Of a DNA stretch of 64,000 bases, positions 16,207 through 24,350 are shown piece by piece. The stretch is from Haloarcula argentinensis DSM 12282 (lineage in GTDB: Archaea > Halobacteriota > Halobacteria > Halobacteriales > Haloarculaceae). Made by a program: the position numbers and the translations under genes. The stretch lies in NCBI GenBank assembly GCA_000336895.1, contig AOLX01000014.1, positions 423,255 to 487,254 on the forward strand. Reading direction: 5' to 3'. Below the pieces are notes generated by a model that did no database searches, had not been told where the DNA came from, and saw only the letters and a list, made by a program, of their open reading frames with translations. The stretch's first letter is position 1. Each line of letters starts with the position of its first letter.

Positions 16207-16383
16207 TCAGTTCGGGGTCTGGTCGACTGGCGCACCGTCTTCGTCACGCACCTGAATGCCGCGCGAGCGAAGTGCCGTAGCGAATTTTGCTGGTGACACC
16301 CCGCCGTACGTCGCTGCCTCTTTGAGCGTGAGTGTTTCCCCGCGATACAGTGTCAGCGCCGTTGTGAGGGTCCTGTGTGACAT
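16207..16383 (-). CDS. 58-residue UPF0175/DNA-binding-like protein (DUF7317-like)
   Basis: 58 residues from an ATG at 16383. The sequence LTLKEAATYGGVSPAKFATALRSRGI has the form of a short helix-turn-helix, as in UPF0175-type regulators. It is too short for most gene finders. It is convergent with the small membrane-protein genes and ends 38 bases from them. A local regulator of the bc cluster is possible but is inference. Confidence 0.7.
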   Translation of the reverse strand: MSHRTLTTALTLYRGETLTLKEAATYGGVSPAKFATALRSRGIQVRDEDGAPVDQTPN

Positions 16384-16615
16384 CTTCGTCTACACCGACA
16401 CAAATGCAGTGTGGGTATTAAATTATTTCGGCTATTCTTGGGCTAATGATCTAGGTTATCGAGAAAAAGTGGATGTGTGAAATCCAATCTAACACAGGAC
16501 TATTCAAATATGAGGTTCTGAAGTGGTTATTACTTGCCGACCACACATGTCGGCTATCTATACGCGCGACTATCGGATTATCGGGATTCGAAGACGAGAG
16601 AACGAGAAACCGTGT

Positions 16616-17077
16616 TTAGATGATGGCGCTCCAGGGACCCTTGATGACCCAGAACAGGCTCTGGTAGCCCGCGTACATGAACACTACGAGGGCGGCGACG
16701 ATGGCTCCCTTCGGCCGTTCGAGCGGAATGTCACGGCGCGCCTCGACTTTCCGGGACTCGAACTCAAAGAAGTCGGTGATGACTGCGCCGAGGACGAGTA
16801 CCGACAGGACCATCCCGCCGTGATGGTGCAGCGTCATGTAGAAAAACGACAGTACGATCAGCGCGATGTTGGTGAACGTGTGTGCCGGGTGGCGGCTGAC
16901 CGCATCCGCGCCATCGTTTTCGTACTGTTTGACATGGCTTCTGTGGGCGAGCTGCCGTGTGAGGAAGTTGACGATTACCACTCCGAAGATGATGTATTCG
17001 ATGAGGAACGCACCACCGACTGTGGGGCTCCCCAGAATGGTATCCAGTGGCCCAAAGAACGTTACGGATGGCTGCAT
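16616..17077 (-). CDS. Membrane protein of the bc cluster (DUF7313-like)
   Basis: 153 residues with four hydrophobic segments (about 24-44, 66-84, 88-106, 126-144). A cluster of histidines, YMTLHHHGGM, lies in the second-third helix region and could bind heme or metal. I recall this as a haloarchaeal family (DUF7313) linked to the halocyanin/bc cluster. It reads leftward, toward the DUF7317-like gene. Function unknown. Confidence 0.75.
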   Translation of the reverse strand: MQPSVTFFGPLDTILGSPTVGGAFLIEYIIFGVVIVNFLTRQLAHRSHVKQYENDGADAVSRHPAHTFTNIALIVLSFFYMTLHHHGGMVLSVLVLGAVITDFFEFESRKVEARRDIPLERPKGAIVAALVVFMYAGYQSLFWVIKGPWSAII

Positions 17078-17118
17078 ATGCAAAGCTCTGTCCACCGTCC
17101 ATTAGTGTCTTTCCAATC

Positions 17119-17835
17119 TCACTCGAATCTGGACTGGCTCTCGTCAACGACAGCAGTCCGAACGGATGACCCGAGCGAGATCGTGATACGCTCCTGATAG
17201 CTGACGTGGCGCGAAACCCGGTCATCGACAAGTAACTCGACAGTCGCCTCGTCGCGCTCAATCGAGGCACTGAGTCCGTCGACAGGCAACACCCAGTGAT
17301 CCGGGTCGGTTGCAAACGGCGCGATCGGTGCTACCACTGCCTGGTCTGACGGTGCCAGTATCGGGCCGCCGACACGGTGGGCGTAGCCCGGTGAGCCAGC
17401 AGCCGTCGCAATTACGACACCGTCGGCCCGGAACTGTCCGATGCGGTCAGCTGTCGATGCAATAGTGAACTCGGAGATACGGGCGGCGTCAGCAGTGACG
17501 AGCGTCACGTCCCAGAATGCCTGTTCGACCGTCCCGTCGGGCATTGTCACGTGGAGGACTGGATGCGTCTCAATCCGGGCATCAGCAAGTTCCGACACAG
17601 CGGCGACGGCGTCGTCGCGTGGCACTGACCGGACGCCGCGACCCGCCGCGACCGGTAACACGAGCGGGTCACCCTCGGCCCGTGCCACGGCGGCGACGGC
17701 GTCCTCGCCGACGGCGACGACCCGGTCAGTTTCCGGAACCGCACCGTCACTACCCCGTTCAACAGCTATGCCGGCGTCTCGGAGCACGTCTGCGAGGGCG
17801 TCGTCACCGACCACACCAACGGGGGTTTCCATCAT
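17119..17835 (-). CDS. NAD kinase-like protein without the GGDG motif
   Basis: 238 residues. The C-terminal half resembles the NAD kinase fold: ATAAGSPGYAHRVGGPIL corresponds to the kinase motif with conserved Gly, Ser and Tyr. The N-terminal GGDGT nucleotide motif is instead VGED (residues 42-45), so classic NAD phosphorylation is uncertain. The C-terminus includes VLPVDGLSASI. The neighbouring reductase needs reduced nicotinamide or ferredoxin, so a cofactor role is plausible, but no function is shown. Confidence 0.72.
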   Translation of the reverse strand: MMETPVGVVGDDALADVLRDAGIAVERGSDGAVPETDRVVAVGEDAVAAVARAEGDPLVLPVAAGRGVRSVPRDDAVAAVSELADARIETHPVLHVTMPDGTVEQAFWDVTLVTADAARISEFTIASTADRIGQFRADGVVIATAAGSPGYAHRVGGPILAPSDQAVVAPIAPFATDPDHWVLPVDGLSASIERDEATVELLVDDRVSRHVSYQERITISLGSSVRTAVVDESQSRFE

Positions 17836-17887
17836 CTGAAACTCCGGGCCGGCGGAAAAAAACCTGCCGCACTTCGCGCGATGGTGC

Positions 17888-19123
17888 TCAGATATCGAGG
17901 CGACGGCGCGCGTATTCGACGAGAATCGGCATGTCAGAGAGATGGGTGAGCTTCGCAATCGCCCGCCGGTCGCCGCCGTTGATCTGCCTGAGGGTGTCCT
18001 GTCCGGTACTCCGGAGATCGTCCATCAGCTGATCGTACCGCTCGTTCGGGGCGAGATACAGCAGTTCCGTCATCATCAGGCGGGCGTTGTGTTTCGGGGC
18101 TACCTCGCTGTGCCAGAGCTGGTCGTAGACAGAGAGGTTCTCCGCCGACGTATCGGGTTCGTCGGGCTTGAGCGCCGAATCGGCTGTCGCGGCTGCGGCG
18201 CGGGCCGATTTCATCCCTTTGTGTATCCCCTCTCCCCACAACGGGTCGACAGTCGGGACGGTGTCGCCGATAGCCATGAAGTTGTCCGTGCTCATCGAAT
18301 CGGGTGGCTGGATGTGGGCCGATCCGCGGTGGGCCTGTGTGCCCTCGATTCGCTCGGCGTCGTCGAATCTGGGATCCGAATCGAGCCAGTACTCCAGATA
18401 GTCGTCGATCCCCATCCCGTCTTTGGCGTACTTCTGGTGGGAGCCGTTCTGGATGTAACAGAGACCGACCTTCGCCGTATCTTCACCGGTGTGGAAAATC
18501 CAGGAGTAGCCGCCCGGGGCGAGGTCGTGATCGAGGCGGAGCATCATCGCGTCCCTGAGGTCGGCGTAGTCGTCGTGGTTGACTTCCACGCCCTCGAACT
18601 CGTACTCGACGCCGATGGCCTGGTGGTCCCGCTGGAGGTTACACACGTCGAGTTTCTTCGCCAGCGGCGCGGCAGGGCCGGTGGCGTCGATGACGATGTC
18701 CGCGTACACCTCTTCGTCGCCGTCGTAGCGGACGCCGACGATCTCACCGTTCTCCATGATCGGCGCCGAGACGCGGGAGTCAAAGCGGTAGGTCGCGCCC
18801 TTATCCCGGCCCTCAGAGACGAGCCACTGTTTGAACTCCGCGAACTCCAAGACTGCGCCGGTCTGATTGCGGACGTAATGGTCGTTGGGGGACTCAAGCA
18901 CGACGTCGTCCGTGTAGTTCATCACCACGTCATCAGGAATCGCAAAGCCCGTCATCGCCGACATAAACGTCCCGGCGGTAGACTTGTTGCTCTGACGCGG
19001 GAACCCGTCTTCGGGCTCGCTTTCGAGAACGAGCACCTCGTAGTTTCGCTCCGCTAGATCACGGGCACACTGCGCCCCGGCAGGGCCGGCTCCGGCTATT
19101 ACCACGTCAAAGCGCTCGCGCAT
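17888..19123 (-). CDS. Geranylgeranyl reductase-family FAD oxidoreductase
   Basis: 411 residues. The N-terminal FAD-binding motif is GAGPAGAQCARDLAERNYEVLVLE. The C-terminal family motif GDTVPTVDPLWGEGIHKGMKSA contacts the FAD pyrophosphate. Such enzymes saturate geranylgeranyl chains of archaeal ether lipids or respiratory quinones; which one cannot be read from sequence. The upstream region to the next, divergent gene is 111 bases. A related NAD kinase-like gene follows on the same strand. Confidence 0.88.
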   Translation of the reverse strand: MRERFDVVIAGAGPAGAQCARDLAERNYEVLVLESEPEDGFPRQSNKSTAGTFMSAMTGFAIPDDVVMNYTDDVVLESPNDHYVRNQTGAVLEFAEFKQWLVSEGRDKGATYRFDSRVSAPIMENGEIVGVRYDGDEEVYADIVIDATGPAAPLAKKLDVCNLQRDHQAIGVEYEFEGVEVNHDDYADLRDAMMLRLDHDLAPGGYSWIFHTGEDTAKVGLCYIQNGSHQKYAKDGMGIDDYLEYWLDSDPRFDDAERIEGTQAHRGSAHIQPPDSMSTDNFMAIGDTVPTVDPLWGEGIHKGMKSARAAAATADSALKPDEPDTSAENLSVYDQLWHSEVAPKHNARLMMTELLYLAPNERYDQLMDDLRSTGQDTLRQINGGDRRAIAKLTHLSDMPILVEYARRRLDI

Positions 19124-19234
19124 GGTTGTGGGTATTCCCTGTCAGTAATCAGTCTTTCCGAATACACCGAGGGCGTTCTCGAAAGGGTAAAGACGGCCCC
19201 ACTACCATGACGGGAACACCCGGGGCGACATACA

Positions 19235-20404
19235 ATGGTTCTCAAGACAGGCGCGGGCGTGCTCGCGGACAGACGTCGGCTTCCCACGGCAGTACGGGCA
19301 GTGCTGGGATACTACGCGGACACCGGTGTGTTCGACGCCGGCAGCCTCTCGTTGAAATCTGAGATCGACGAGCGGACAGAGTCGATGGTCGACGACGTAA
19401 CCGACCGCATCGAGGATGCCCTCGAAGACGAGTTCGGCCGTCCAGTCGAGTTCTCCTATGACACGAAGCTCATCCTGCCTGCACAGCTGACGCTCGGCTA
19501 CATCTACCGCAACGCCCGTCAGCAGGCACCTGGTGACCCCGTTATCGACGCTATCGCCGACGGTGTTCCGACTGTCGACGAGACGGCACTGGAAAAGGGG
19601 CCGGCACAGGACCTTGCGCCCCGCGAGATGGTCGTCCGCGCCGAGCAGATGACTCGTCTCTCCATCGAGGCACTCATCGATGGCGACATGCGCGACGCCA
19701 TCAACGACGACGAGTTCGAAGATTTCGAGGTCGACTTTGACGTGAGCGAAGCTGACCGTCGTCGCGTCGCCGAGGTCGCCCAGTCCGCGCTGCAGTCCCA
19801 TCTCGACGGCCTGTTGGAGGACATGCCGCCTGTTGTCGAGAACGCCTATCAGTGGGCCGTCGACTACAGCGAGGCCCATCAGGACCGCGACGACTACTTC
19901 CGGGAGCTGATGACCGCGGCCGAGGACGGCGACGCCGATGCCCTGACCGATATCCGCGAGGCGTACAAGTTCGCCGAGTACGACGAGGAGCCAGCGACCC
20001 TCACCGAGACAGAGAAGGAACTCCCCTACAGCAAGACCCAGTACGCTCGCGTGGGCGTCCTCTACGACGGAATGCTCGATCTCTACCGACTCGCTGGCCT
20101 CGACATCGACGACGAGTTCGCGAAGGCCATCGTCCTCGCCATCATCGGTGCACAGGTGTGGCTCGACGACGTGGACGACTACGAGGATGATCGAGCAGAG
20201 GGACAACTGACGCCCGTCACCGCCGAGTACCTGCTCGCGCCCGACGACGAAGCCGCCTATCGGCGCGTCGTCGACGTGACCGAACAGTACCTCGATCTCG
20301 CGAAGTCCTACGCCACGGCCGCCGACTCGCCGCTGACCGGCGTCGCTGTCGAGTACATCTACCGCTCCGGCGACCCGGATGTCCTGCCCGGCAAGCCTGA
20401 GTAG
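19235..20404 (+). CDS. Helix-rich protein with an acidic DDVDDYEDD motif, unknown function
   Basis: 389 residues, almost entirely predicted helical and very acidic. DDVDDYEDD (residues 311-319) follows a hydrophobic helix (AIVLAIIGAQVW) and recalls the metal-binding DDxxD of isoprenoid synthases, but the rest of the sequence does not match them as far as I can see. It is divergent from the geranylgeranyl reductase gene. No signal peptide. I do not recognise the family beyond its presence in haloarchaea. Function unknown. Confidence 0.75.
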   Translation: MVLKTGAGVLADRRRLPTAVRAVLGYYADTGVFDAGSLSLKSEIDERTESMVDDVTDRIEDALEDEFGRPVEFSYDTKLILPAQLTLGYIYRNARQQAPGDPVIDAIADGVPTVDETALEKGPAQDLAPREMVVRAEQMTRLSIEALIDGDMRDAINDDEFEDFEVDFDVSEADRRRVAEVAQSALQSHLDGLLEDMPPVVENAYQWAVDYSEAHQDRDDYFRELMTAAEDGDADALTDIREAYKFAEYDEEPATLTETEKELPYSKTQYARVGVLYDGMLDLYRLAGLDIDDEFAKAIVLAIIGAQVWLDDVDDYEDDRAEGQLTPVTAEYLLAPDDEAAYRRVVDVTEQYLDLAKSYATAADSPLTGVAVEYIYRSGDPDVLPGKPE

Positions 20405-20440
20405 CCACACGACCGACACCGGCTCGTCCCAAGCATCAGA

Positions 20441-20448
20441 GTTTATAT
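20441..20448 (+). promoter_or_regulatory. TATA element for the OB-fold membrane protein gene
   Basis: GTTTATAT is centred about 28 bases before the ATG at 20473, suggesting a leaderless transcript. Confidence 0.6.
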
Positions 20449-20472
20449 CCCACCGCCCGCATCGAAATTTGA

Positions 20473-21021
20473 ATGCTTCACTCGCGGGTGGGCAGGGTCG
20501 CAGCTATCTGTGGATTGCTAGCCGTGCTGTTCGCACTCATGGTCGGACTCGGCACCGCCACGCCGGCCCCCAAAATGGGCGATTATCCCGCGGAGGACGC
20601 ACTGGCTGCGGACTACGACAGGTACGTCGGCGAGTCCGTTCAGGTGACCGGCACGGTGACCAAGACCGAGCCAGTCAAGATCGCCGTCGGGTACGAGTAT
20701 ACCGCCAACAGCGAGTACCACAGCGGCACGCTCACGATCACCGTCCGGAACGTCGACAAAGCCGTCGCCGAAGGCGAATCGCTGCAGGTGTACGGAACAC
20801 TTGGCCCGGACCAAACCATCACGGCGGAGAACAGCGTGCGCGTGCCAGCGATGAACTACACGGCGATGTATCTCGTTTCCGCTATCGCCGGCCTGTGGAC
20901 CCTCGGACGGCTGATCTGTGGCTGGCGGCTGGACTGGCAGACATGGGCGCTCTGCCGGCGAGAGCACCGGCTCCGGCCGATACAGACGGGTCTCGGTAAG
21001 ATACGGGAGGTACTTTTCTGA
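20473..21021 (+). CDS. Membrane-anchored OB-fold-like protein
   Basis: 182 residues. An N-terminal helix (about 10-31) looks like a signal anchor. A beta-rich domain, about 45-120, contains VGESVQVTGTVTKTE, typical of an OB-fold. A second helix follows at about 127-149 (YLVSAIAGLWTLGRLI), then a basic tail. No ligand motif is apparent. Its TGA overlaps the ATG of the next gene (ATGA), so the two are coupled. Function unknown. Confidence 0.75.
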   Translation: MLHSRVGRVAAICGLLAVLFALMVGLGTATPAPKMGDYPAEDALAADYDRYVGESVQVTGTVTKTEPVKIAVGYEYTANSEYHSGTLTITVRNVDKAVAEGESLQVYGTLGPDQTITAENSVRVPAMNYTAMYLVSAIAGLWTLGRLICGWRLDWQTWALCRREHRLRPIQTGLGKIREVLF

Positions 21022-21503
21022 TGCCGGACCTGCTCTCGCACGCCTTCATCGCGTTCACCGTCTGTACTCTCTTGTCACTCCGGTATGACTGGCTCACCGG
21101 CGAGTACGTCACTGTGGGGATGGCCGGCGCGTTCATCCCGGATATGGCGAAGATCAAGATTCTCGTGGACGCTGCGGCCGTCGAGGCGGCGCTGGATATT
21201 CCGTTTGACTGGCTGGGCGTCCACACGCTCGGCGGCGCATTCGTCGCCGTCCTCGTAGGGACGGTCATCGCGAACCGCTCCGACCGACGGCGCGTGTTCG
21301 GCCTGCTGTCTCTCGGGGCAGCTAGTCACCTGTTTGCCGATGCACTTCTGCTGAAGGCCTCTGGGCGGTCGTACGAAGTGCTGTGGCCACTGACACAGTA
21401 CCACCCGCCGACCCCGGGGCTGTACCTGAGTACGGATATCTGGCTCACGGGCGTCACCGGAACCGTCGCGGTGTCGGCATGGCTGTTCACGGCCGAATCA
21501 TGA
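21021..21503 (+). CDS. Membrane metal-dependent hydrolase-like protein (DUF457/YdjM type)
   Basis: 160 residues. It begins MPDLLSHAF, and further conserved features are GAFIPDMAK, WLGVHTLGG and GAASHLFADAL. These His and Asp residues within hydrophobic segments match the YdjM/DUF457 family of integral membrane proteins, whose hydrolase activity is predicted but little studied. Coupled to the upstream OB-fold protein by a 4-base overlap. A related gene lies at 46105-46611. Confidence 0.82.
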   Translation: MPDLLSHAFIAFTVCTLLSLRYDWLTGEYVTVGMAGAFIPDMAKIKILVDAAAVEAALDIPFDWLGVHTLGGAFVAVLVGTVIANRSDRRRVFGLLSLGAASHLFADALLLKASGRSYEVLWPLTQYHPPTPGLYLSTDIWLTGVTGTVAVSAWLFTAES

Positions 21504-21588
21504 CCATACCGGCTGTCTGCCTGCCAGCCCCGCGGCCATACTTCCCGGGATGACAACTGTATTACTGTTTCATATCTAACCAGTTCGC

Positions 21589-21798
21589 ATGGCACTCAGT
21601 GCCCGGAACAACCTCAGCGGGACGATTCGTTCAGTGACGATGGATGAAGTGATGGCCGAGGTCGTCATCGAACTGGACGGCGGCGAGACGGTCACGTCAA
21701 CGATCACACGCGGGTCCGCCGACCGACTCGACCTTGCCGAAGGCGACGAAGTGTCGGCGGTAATCAAGGCCAGCGAAGTGATGGTCGACAAGGACTGA
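21589..21798 (+). CDS. Mop/TOBE-domain molybdopterin-binding-like protein
   Basis: 69 residues, a single TOBE/Mop domain: ARNNLSGTIRSVTMDEVMAEVVIE followed by ITRGSADRLDLAEGDEVSAVIKASEVMV. Such stand-alone domains bind molybdate or tungstate and buffer or deliver it. The tail KASEVMV is characteristic. It stands alone between a membrane protein and photolyase. Confidence 0.88.
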   Translation: MALSARNNLSGTIRSVTMDEVMAEVVIELDGGETVTSTITRGSADRLDLAEGDEVSAVIKASEVMVDKD

Positions 21799-21827
21799 AA
21801 ACGGCGTCAGGAACGCGCTCGAACCGA

Positions 21828-23198
21828 CTACCGCTTCCCCAGCGCTGTCTCGAACACGCGCTGTGCGCGCTCGTAGGCGGCGTTCCGGTCAACGATTGGG
21901 TGGTAGTAGTCCGGGGCCAGTTCCTCGCGTTCGCCGTCCGAGAGCGTCGGCCAGTCGACGATCTTGGTCGACGGAACGCCACGAAGCTCCGGAACGTACT
22001 CGGTGACGTAGTCCGCCCCGCTGTCGTACTTGCTCATCTGTGCGACCGGGTCGAAGATTCGCACGTCCACGGAGTCGGTCCCGGTCGAAGCCGTCCACTG
22101 CCAGCTGGCGGCGTTGTTAGCCGGGTCGTGGTCGACCAGTCGCTTCCGGAAATGCCGCGCCCCCTCACGCCAGTCGACGAGGAGATGCTTTGTGAGGAAG
22201 GACGCGACGTTCTGGCGCGGCCGGTTGTGGATGTACCCCTCCTGTTCGAGCTGGCGCATCCCGGCGTCGATGAGTGGATACCCCGTCTCGCCGCGCTTCC
22301 AGGCCTCGAAGTTGTCCTCGTCGTTTTCCCACTCGATACGGTTCGGGAACGACTTGTAGTTCTCCGACAGCAGCGTTGGATTGTGGTACAGTAGGTGGTA
22401 GCTCTGTTCGCGCCACGAGAGTTCGTAGCGGTACTTCTGGATGTTCCGCTGGGCGTCTCCAGTGGCTTCTGTATGTCGGTCGGACGCGTCCCGCCACATC
22501 TCGCGGATGCCGATCATCCCCGCCGCGAGGTACGGCGACATACGCGAGACGGCGCTGGTCGGCCGCTCGACGGCAGCCCGCATGTCGTCGCGGGTATCGT
22601 TGTACGTCTCGATGCCACCGGTGAGGAAGTCGTCGTACCGCTGCCGTGCACCCTCGTAGCCGGGCGTCGGCAAGTCGAGCTCCGTCTCGATGCTCGGGGC
22701 CGTCGTCGAGTCCGACACGTCGACGAGTGAGCCCGAGTCCGGACTGCCGACCGGCGGTAGCTTGTGGTGGGCCTGCCAGTCGTCGTAGAAGCGACTGTGG
22801 TTCTCGTACTGGCTATCGAGCCCCGCCGGGTCGACGAGCACGAGGTCTGTCAGCGATTTCGTCGGGAGCGCCTCGTCGACGCGGCGCTGGCGATTCCGCC
22901 GCACGGGCCGGTAGTGCTCATTGTAGTACACCCGGTCGGCATCGTACTCGTCGACGACATCTGAGAGCACCTCGACAGCGCTTCCCTTCCTGACGAGTAG
23001 ATCACCGCCGTGGTCCCGATACGCCTGTTTCAGCGCTCGGACACCAGCCAGCAGGAACGCTTTTTGCCGCTTCCCGATGTTTGCCAGCAGGTCTGTGTCG
23101 AGAACGTACACCGGCAGTACTTCGTCGTCCGCGGCGGCGGCAGTCAACCCTCGATTGTCCGGTATTCGGAGGTCCCGCTGATGCCAGAAAACGTGCAT
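21828..23198 (-). CDS. phr: DNA photolyase/cryptochrome family protein
   Basis: 456 residues from an ATG at 23198. The N-terminal MHVFWHQRDLRIPDN is the photolyase alpha/beta domain. The FAD domain has NRPRQNVASFLTKHL, WTASTGTDSVDVRIFDP and QMSKYDSGADYV. This points to light-driven repair of pyrimidine dimers. The family also includes cryptochromes, and I cannot separate the two functions from sequence alone. It lies near a methyltransferase gene on the same strand. Confidence 0.92.
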   Translation of the reverse strand: MHVFWHQRDLRIPDNRGLTAAAADDEVLPVYVLDTDLLANIGKRQKAFLLAGVRALKQAYRDHGGDLLVRKGSAVEVLSDVVDEYDADRVYYNEHYRPVRRNRQRRVDEALPTKSLTDLVLVDPAGLDSQYENHSRFYDDWQAHHKLPPVGSPDSGSLVDVSDSTTAPSIETELDLPTPGYEGARQRYDDFLTGGIETYNDTRDDMRAAVERPTSAVSRMSPYLAAGMIGIREMWRDASDRHTEATGDAQRNIQKYRYELSWREQSYHLLYHNPTLLSENYKSFPNRIEWENDEDNFEAWKRGETGYPLIDAGMRQLEQEGYIHNRPRQNVASFLTKHLLVDWREGARHFRKRLVDHDPANNAASWQWTASTGTDSVDVRIFDPVAQMSKYDSGADYVTEYVPELRGVPSTKIVDWPTLSDGEREELAPDYYHPIVDRNAAYERAQRVFETALGKR

Positions 23199-23297
23199 GC
23201 ATCTTGTTAGGGATACCAGCATATGGGTCCGAACCCGATTCTATTGTGTGTGAGGACCAAGCCCACAGCACAGTCTGTAGTCGGGACACTAAGACCG

Positions 23298-24083
23298 CTA
23301 CGCAGGCTTGTGAACGAGGTAGCAGTACTGCGTGAAACTGAAAAAGGTCTCCCCATGGGCTGCCTGTTCTCGGAGGTCATCGGCCCAAGCCTGTGCCGCT
23401 GTTGGCCCGAGGACTTCGTGCTCGGCCGCGTAGTCCTCGATGAACGCCATGAGATGAGCCGCGAAGGTGTCGTCAAGGCTAGTGTTGACGATGGCGTTCG
23501 GTTCGACCTGGTTGACCGCCAGCCCACCCTCTCGGAGAACCGGAGCCAGACGGGAGCCCAGTCGCGGGTGCGGGCAGTGGTCGTCGAAGGCATCGAGAAC
23601 GTGCGCCATACGCTCAGGGTCGGGACTGCGCCAGACCAGCGAAGCAAAGTCGGCGTCACAGACAACAGCGGACCCGCCGGGCTGGAGGACTCGATTCAGT
23701 TCCGAAACCGCCGATGCAACTGTTTCGAGGTACTCGAACACCTGCACCGCAACAGCCCCGTCAACAGATTCGTCGGCCACCGGAAGGCCATCGGCGTCCC
23801 CCTGTGATAGAGTTACCTGCGGTAGCGGGGCACAGCGTTCTCGGGCGAGTTCGAGCATCGGTTCGCTCCGGTCGATACCGTGAACGTGTCCCTCGTTGCC
23901 GACCGCCCAGCCGATCTCCGCCGGCTCGAAGCCCGGCCCACAGCCAACAGAAAGAACTGTGTCGCCTGGTTCGGGTGCGAGCAGGTCCCGGACTCGCTCC
24001 CGACGCGCCGCTGCGGCCGGCGTTCTGTATATCGCCTCCTCTTGCCGGGCTTCCGCTTCGTCGTAGTCGAGCGTGTCACCCAT
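23298..24083 (-). CDS. SAM-dependent class I methyltransferase
   Basis: 261 residues. Motif I is VLSVGCGPGFEPAEIG (around residues 43-58), followed by VHGIDRSEPMLELAR (motif II) and NRVLQPGGSAVV (post-III). This is the pattern of a UbiE-like or general small-molecule methyltransferase. Substrate unknown. It is upstream of photolyase on the same strand, with about 100 bases between. Confidence 0.9.
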   Translation of the reverse strand: MGDTLDYDEAEARQEEAIYRTPAAAARRERVRDLLAPEPGDTVLSVGCGPGFEPAEIGWAVGNEGHVHGIDRSEPMLELARERCAPLPQVTLSQGDADGLPVADESVDGAVAVQVFEYLETVASAVSELNRVLQPGGSAVVCDADFASLVWRSPDPERMAHVLDAFDDHCPHPRLGSRLAPVLREGGLAVNQVEPNAIVNTSLDDTFAAHLMAFIEDYAAEHEVLGPTAAQAWADDLREQAAHGETFFSFTQYCYLVHKPA

Positions 24084-24212
24084 CTCCGTACAATCATCAT
24101 TCGCCTGTCATAAATAAACCCATTCAGCAACGTTGTGATCGCCACAATTCGTTGCCAGGATGTGTCATCAAGAACACCTGTTTGGGGAGTCTACAGAAAC
24201 GCCAGGTAGCAT

Positions 24213-24233
24213 ACGGCGGCCGCAGGCCGCCGT
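24213..24233. repeat. Hairpin 1 of three, 9-bp perfect stem
   Basis: ACGGCGGCC and its complement flank a 3-base loop. It is the first of three consecutive hairpins between the methyltransferase and korB. Confidence 0.7.
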
Positions 24234-24237
24234 TTCA

Positions 24238-24273
24238 CCGGAATCGAGGCTCGGCCTCGATTCCGGCCTTTTT
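24238..24273 (+). terminator. Hairpin 2, 13-bp stem followed by a T-run
   Basis: A perfect 13-bp stem (24238-24250 with 24254-24266) and 3-base loop are followed by CCTTTTT. It has the look of an intrinsic terminator on the plus strand, although no plus-strand gene is seen upstream. Both flanking genes read leftward, so its role is unclear. Confidence 0.4.
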
Positions 24274-24303
24274 CGCCCACGTTTTTCGAGGAGCCTTCCC
24301 ACA

Positions 24304-24322
24304 GCGCGCTCTGTGAGCGCGC
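24304..24322. repeat. Hairpin 3, 7-bp stem
   Basis: GCGCGCT and AGCGCGC flank a 5-base loop, about 30 bases downstream of the korB stop. Confidence 0.6.
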
Positions 24323-24350
24323 AAGGAAAGGCGACGCTGAAAAAGGTGGT

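Noticed and set aside
16523..17197. Plus-strand frame of about 224 codons opposite the DUF7313-like gene
   Set aside because: The opposite strand encodes a protein with clear membrane helices; the plus frame lacks any helix or domain pattern.
19202..20419. Minus-strand frame of about 405 codons over the acidic helical gene
   Set aside because: Antisense to an acidic protein with haloarchaeal codon use; the minus product is Val/Leu/Gly-rich without a domain.
24238..24273. Treated as a definite transcription terminator
   Set aside because: Hairpin and T-run read on the plus strand, but both neighbouring genes are on the minus strand, so the terminator call is kept at low confidence only.
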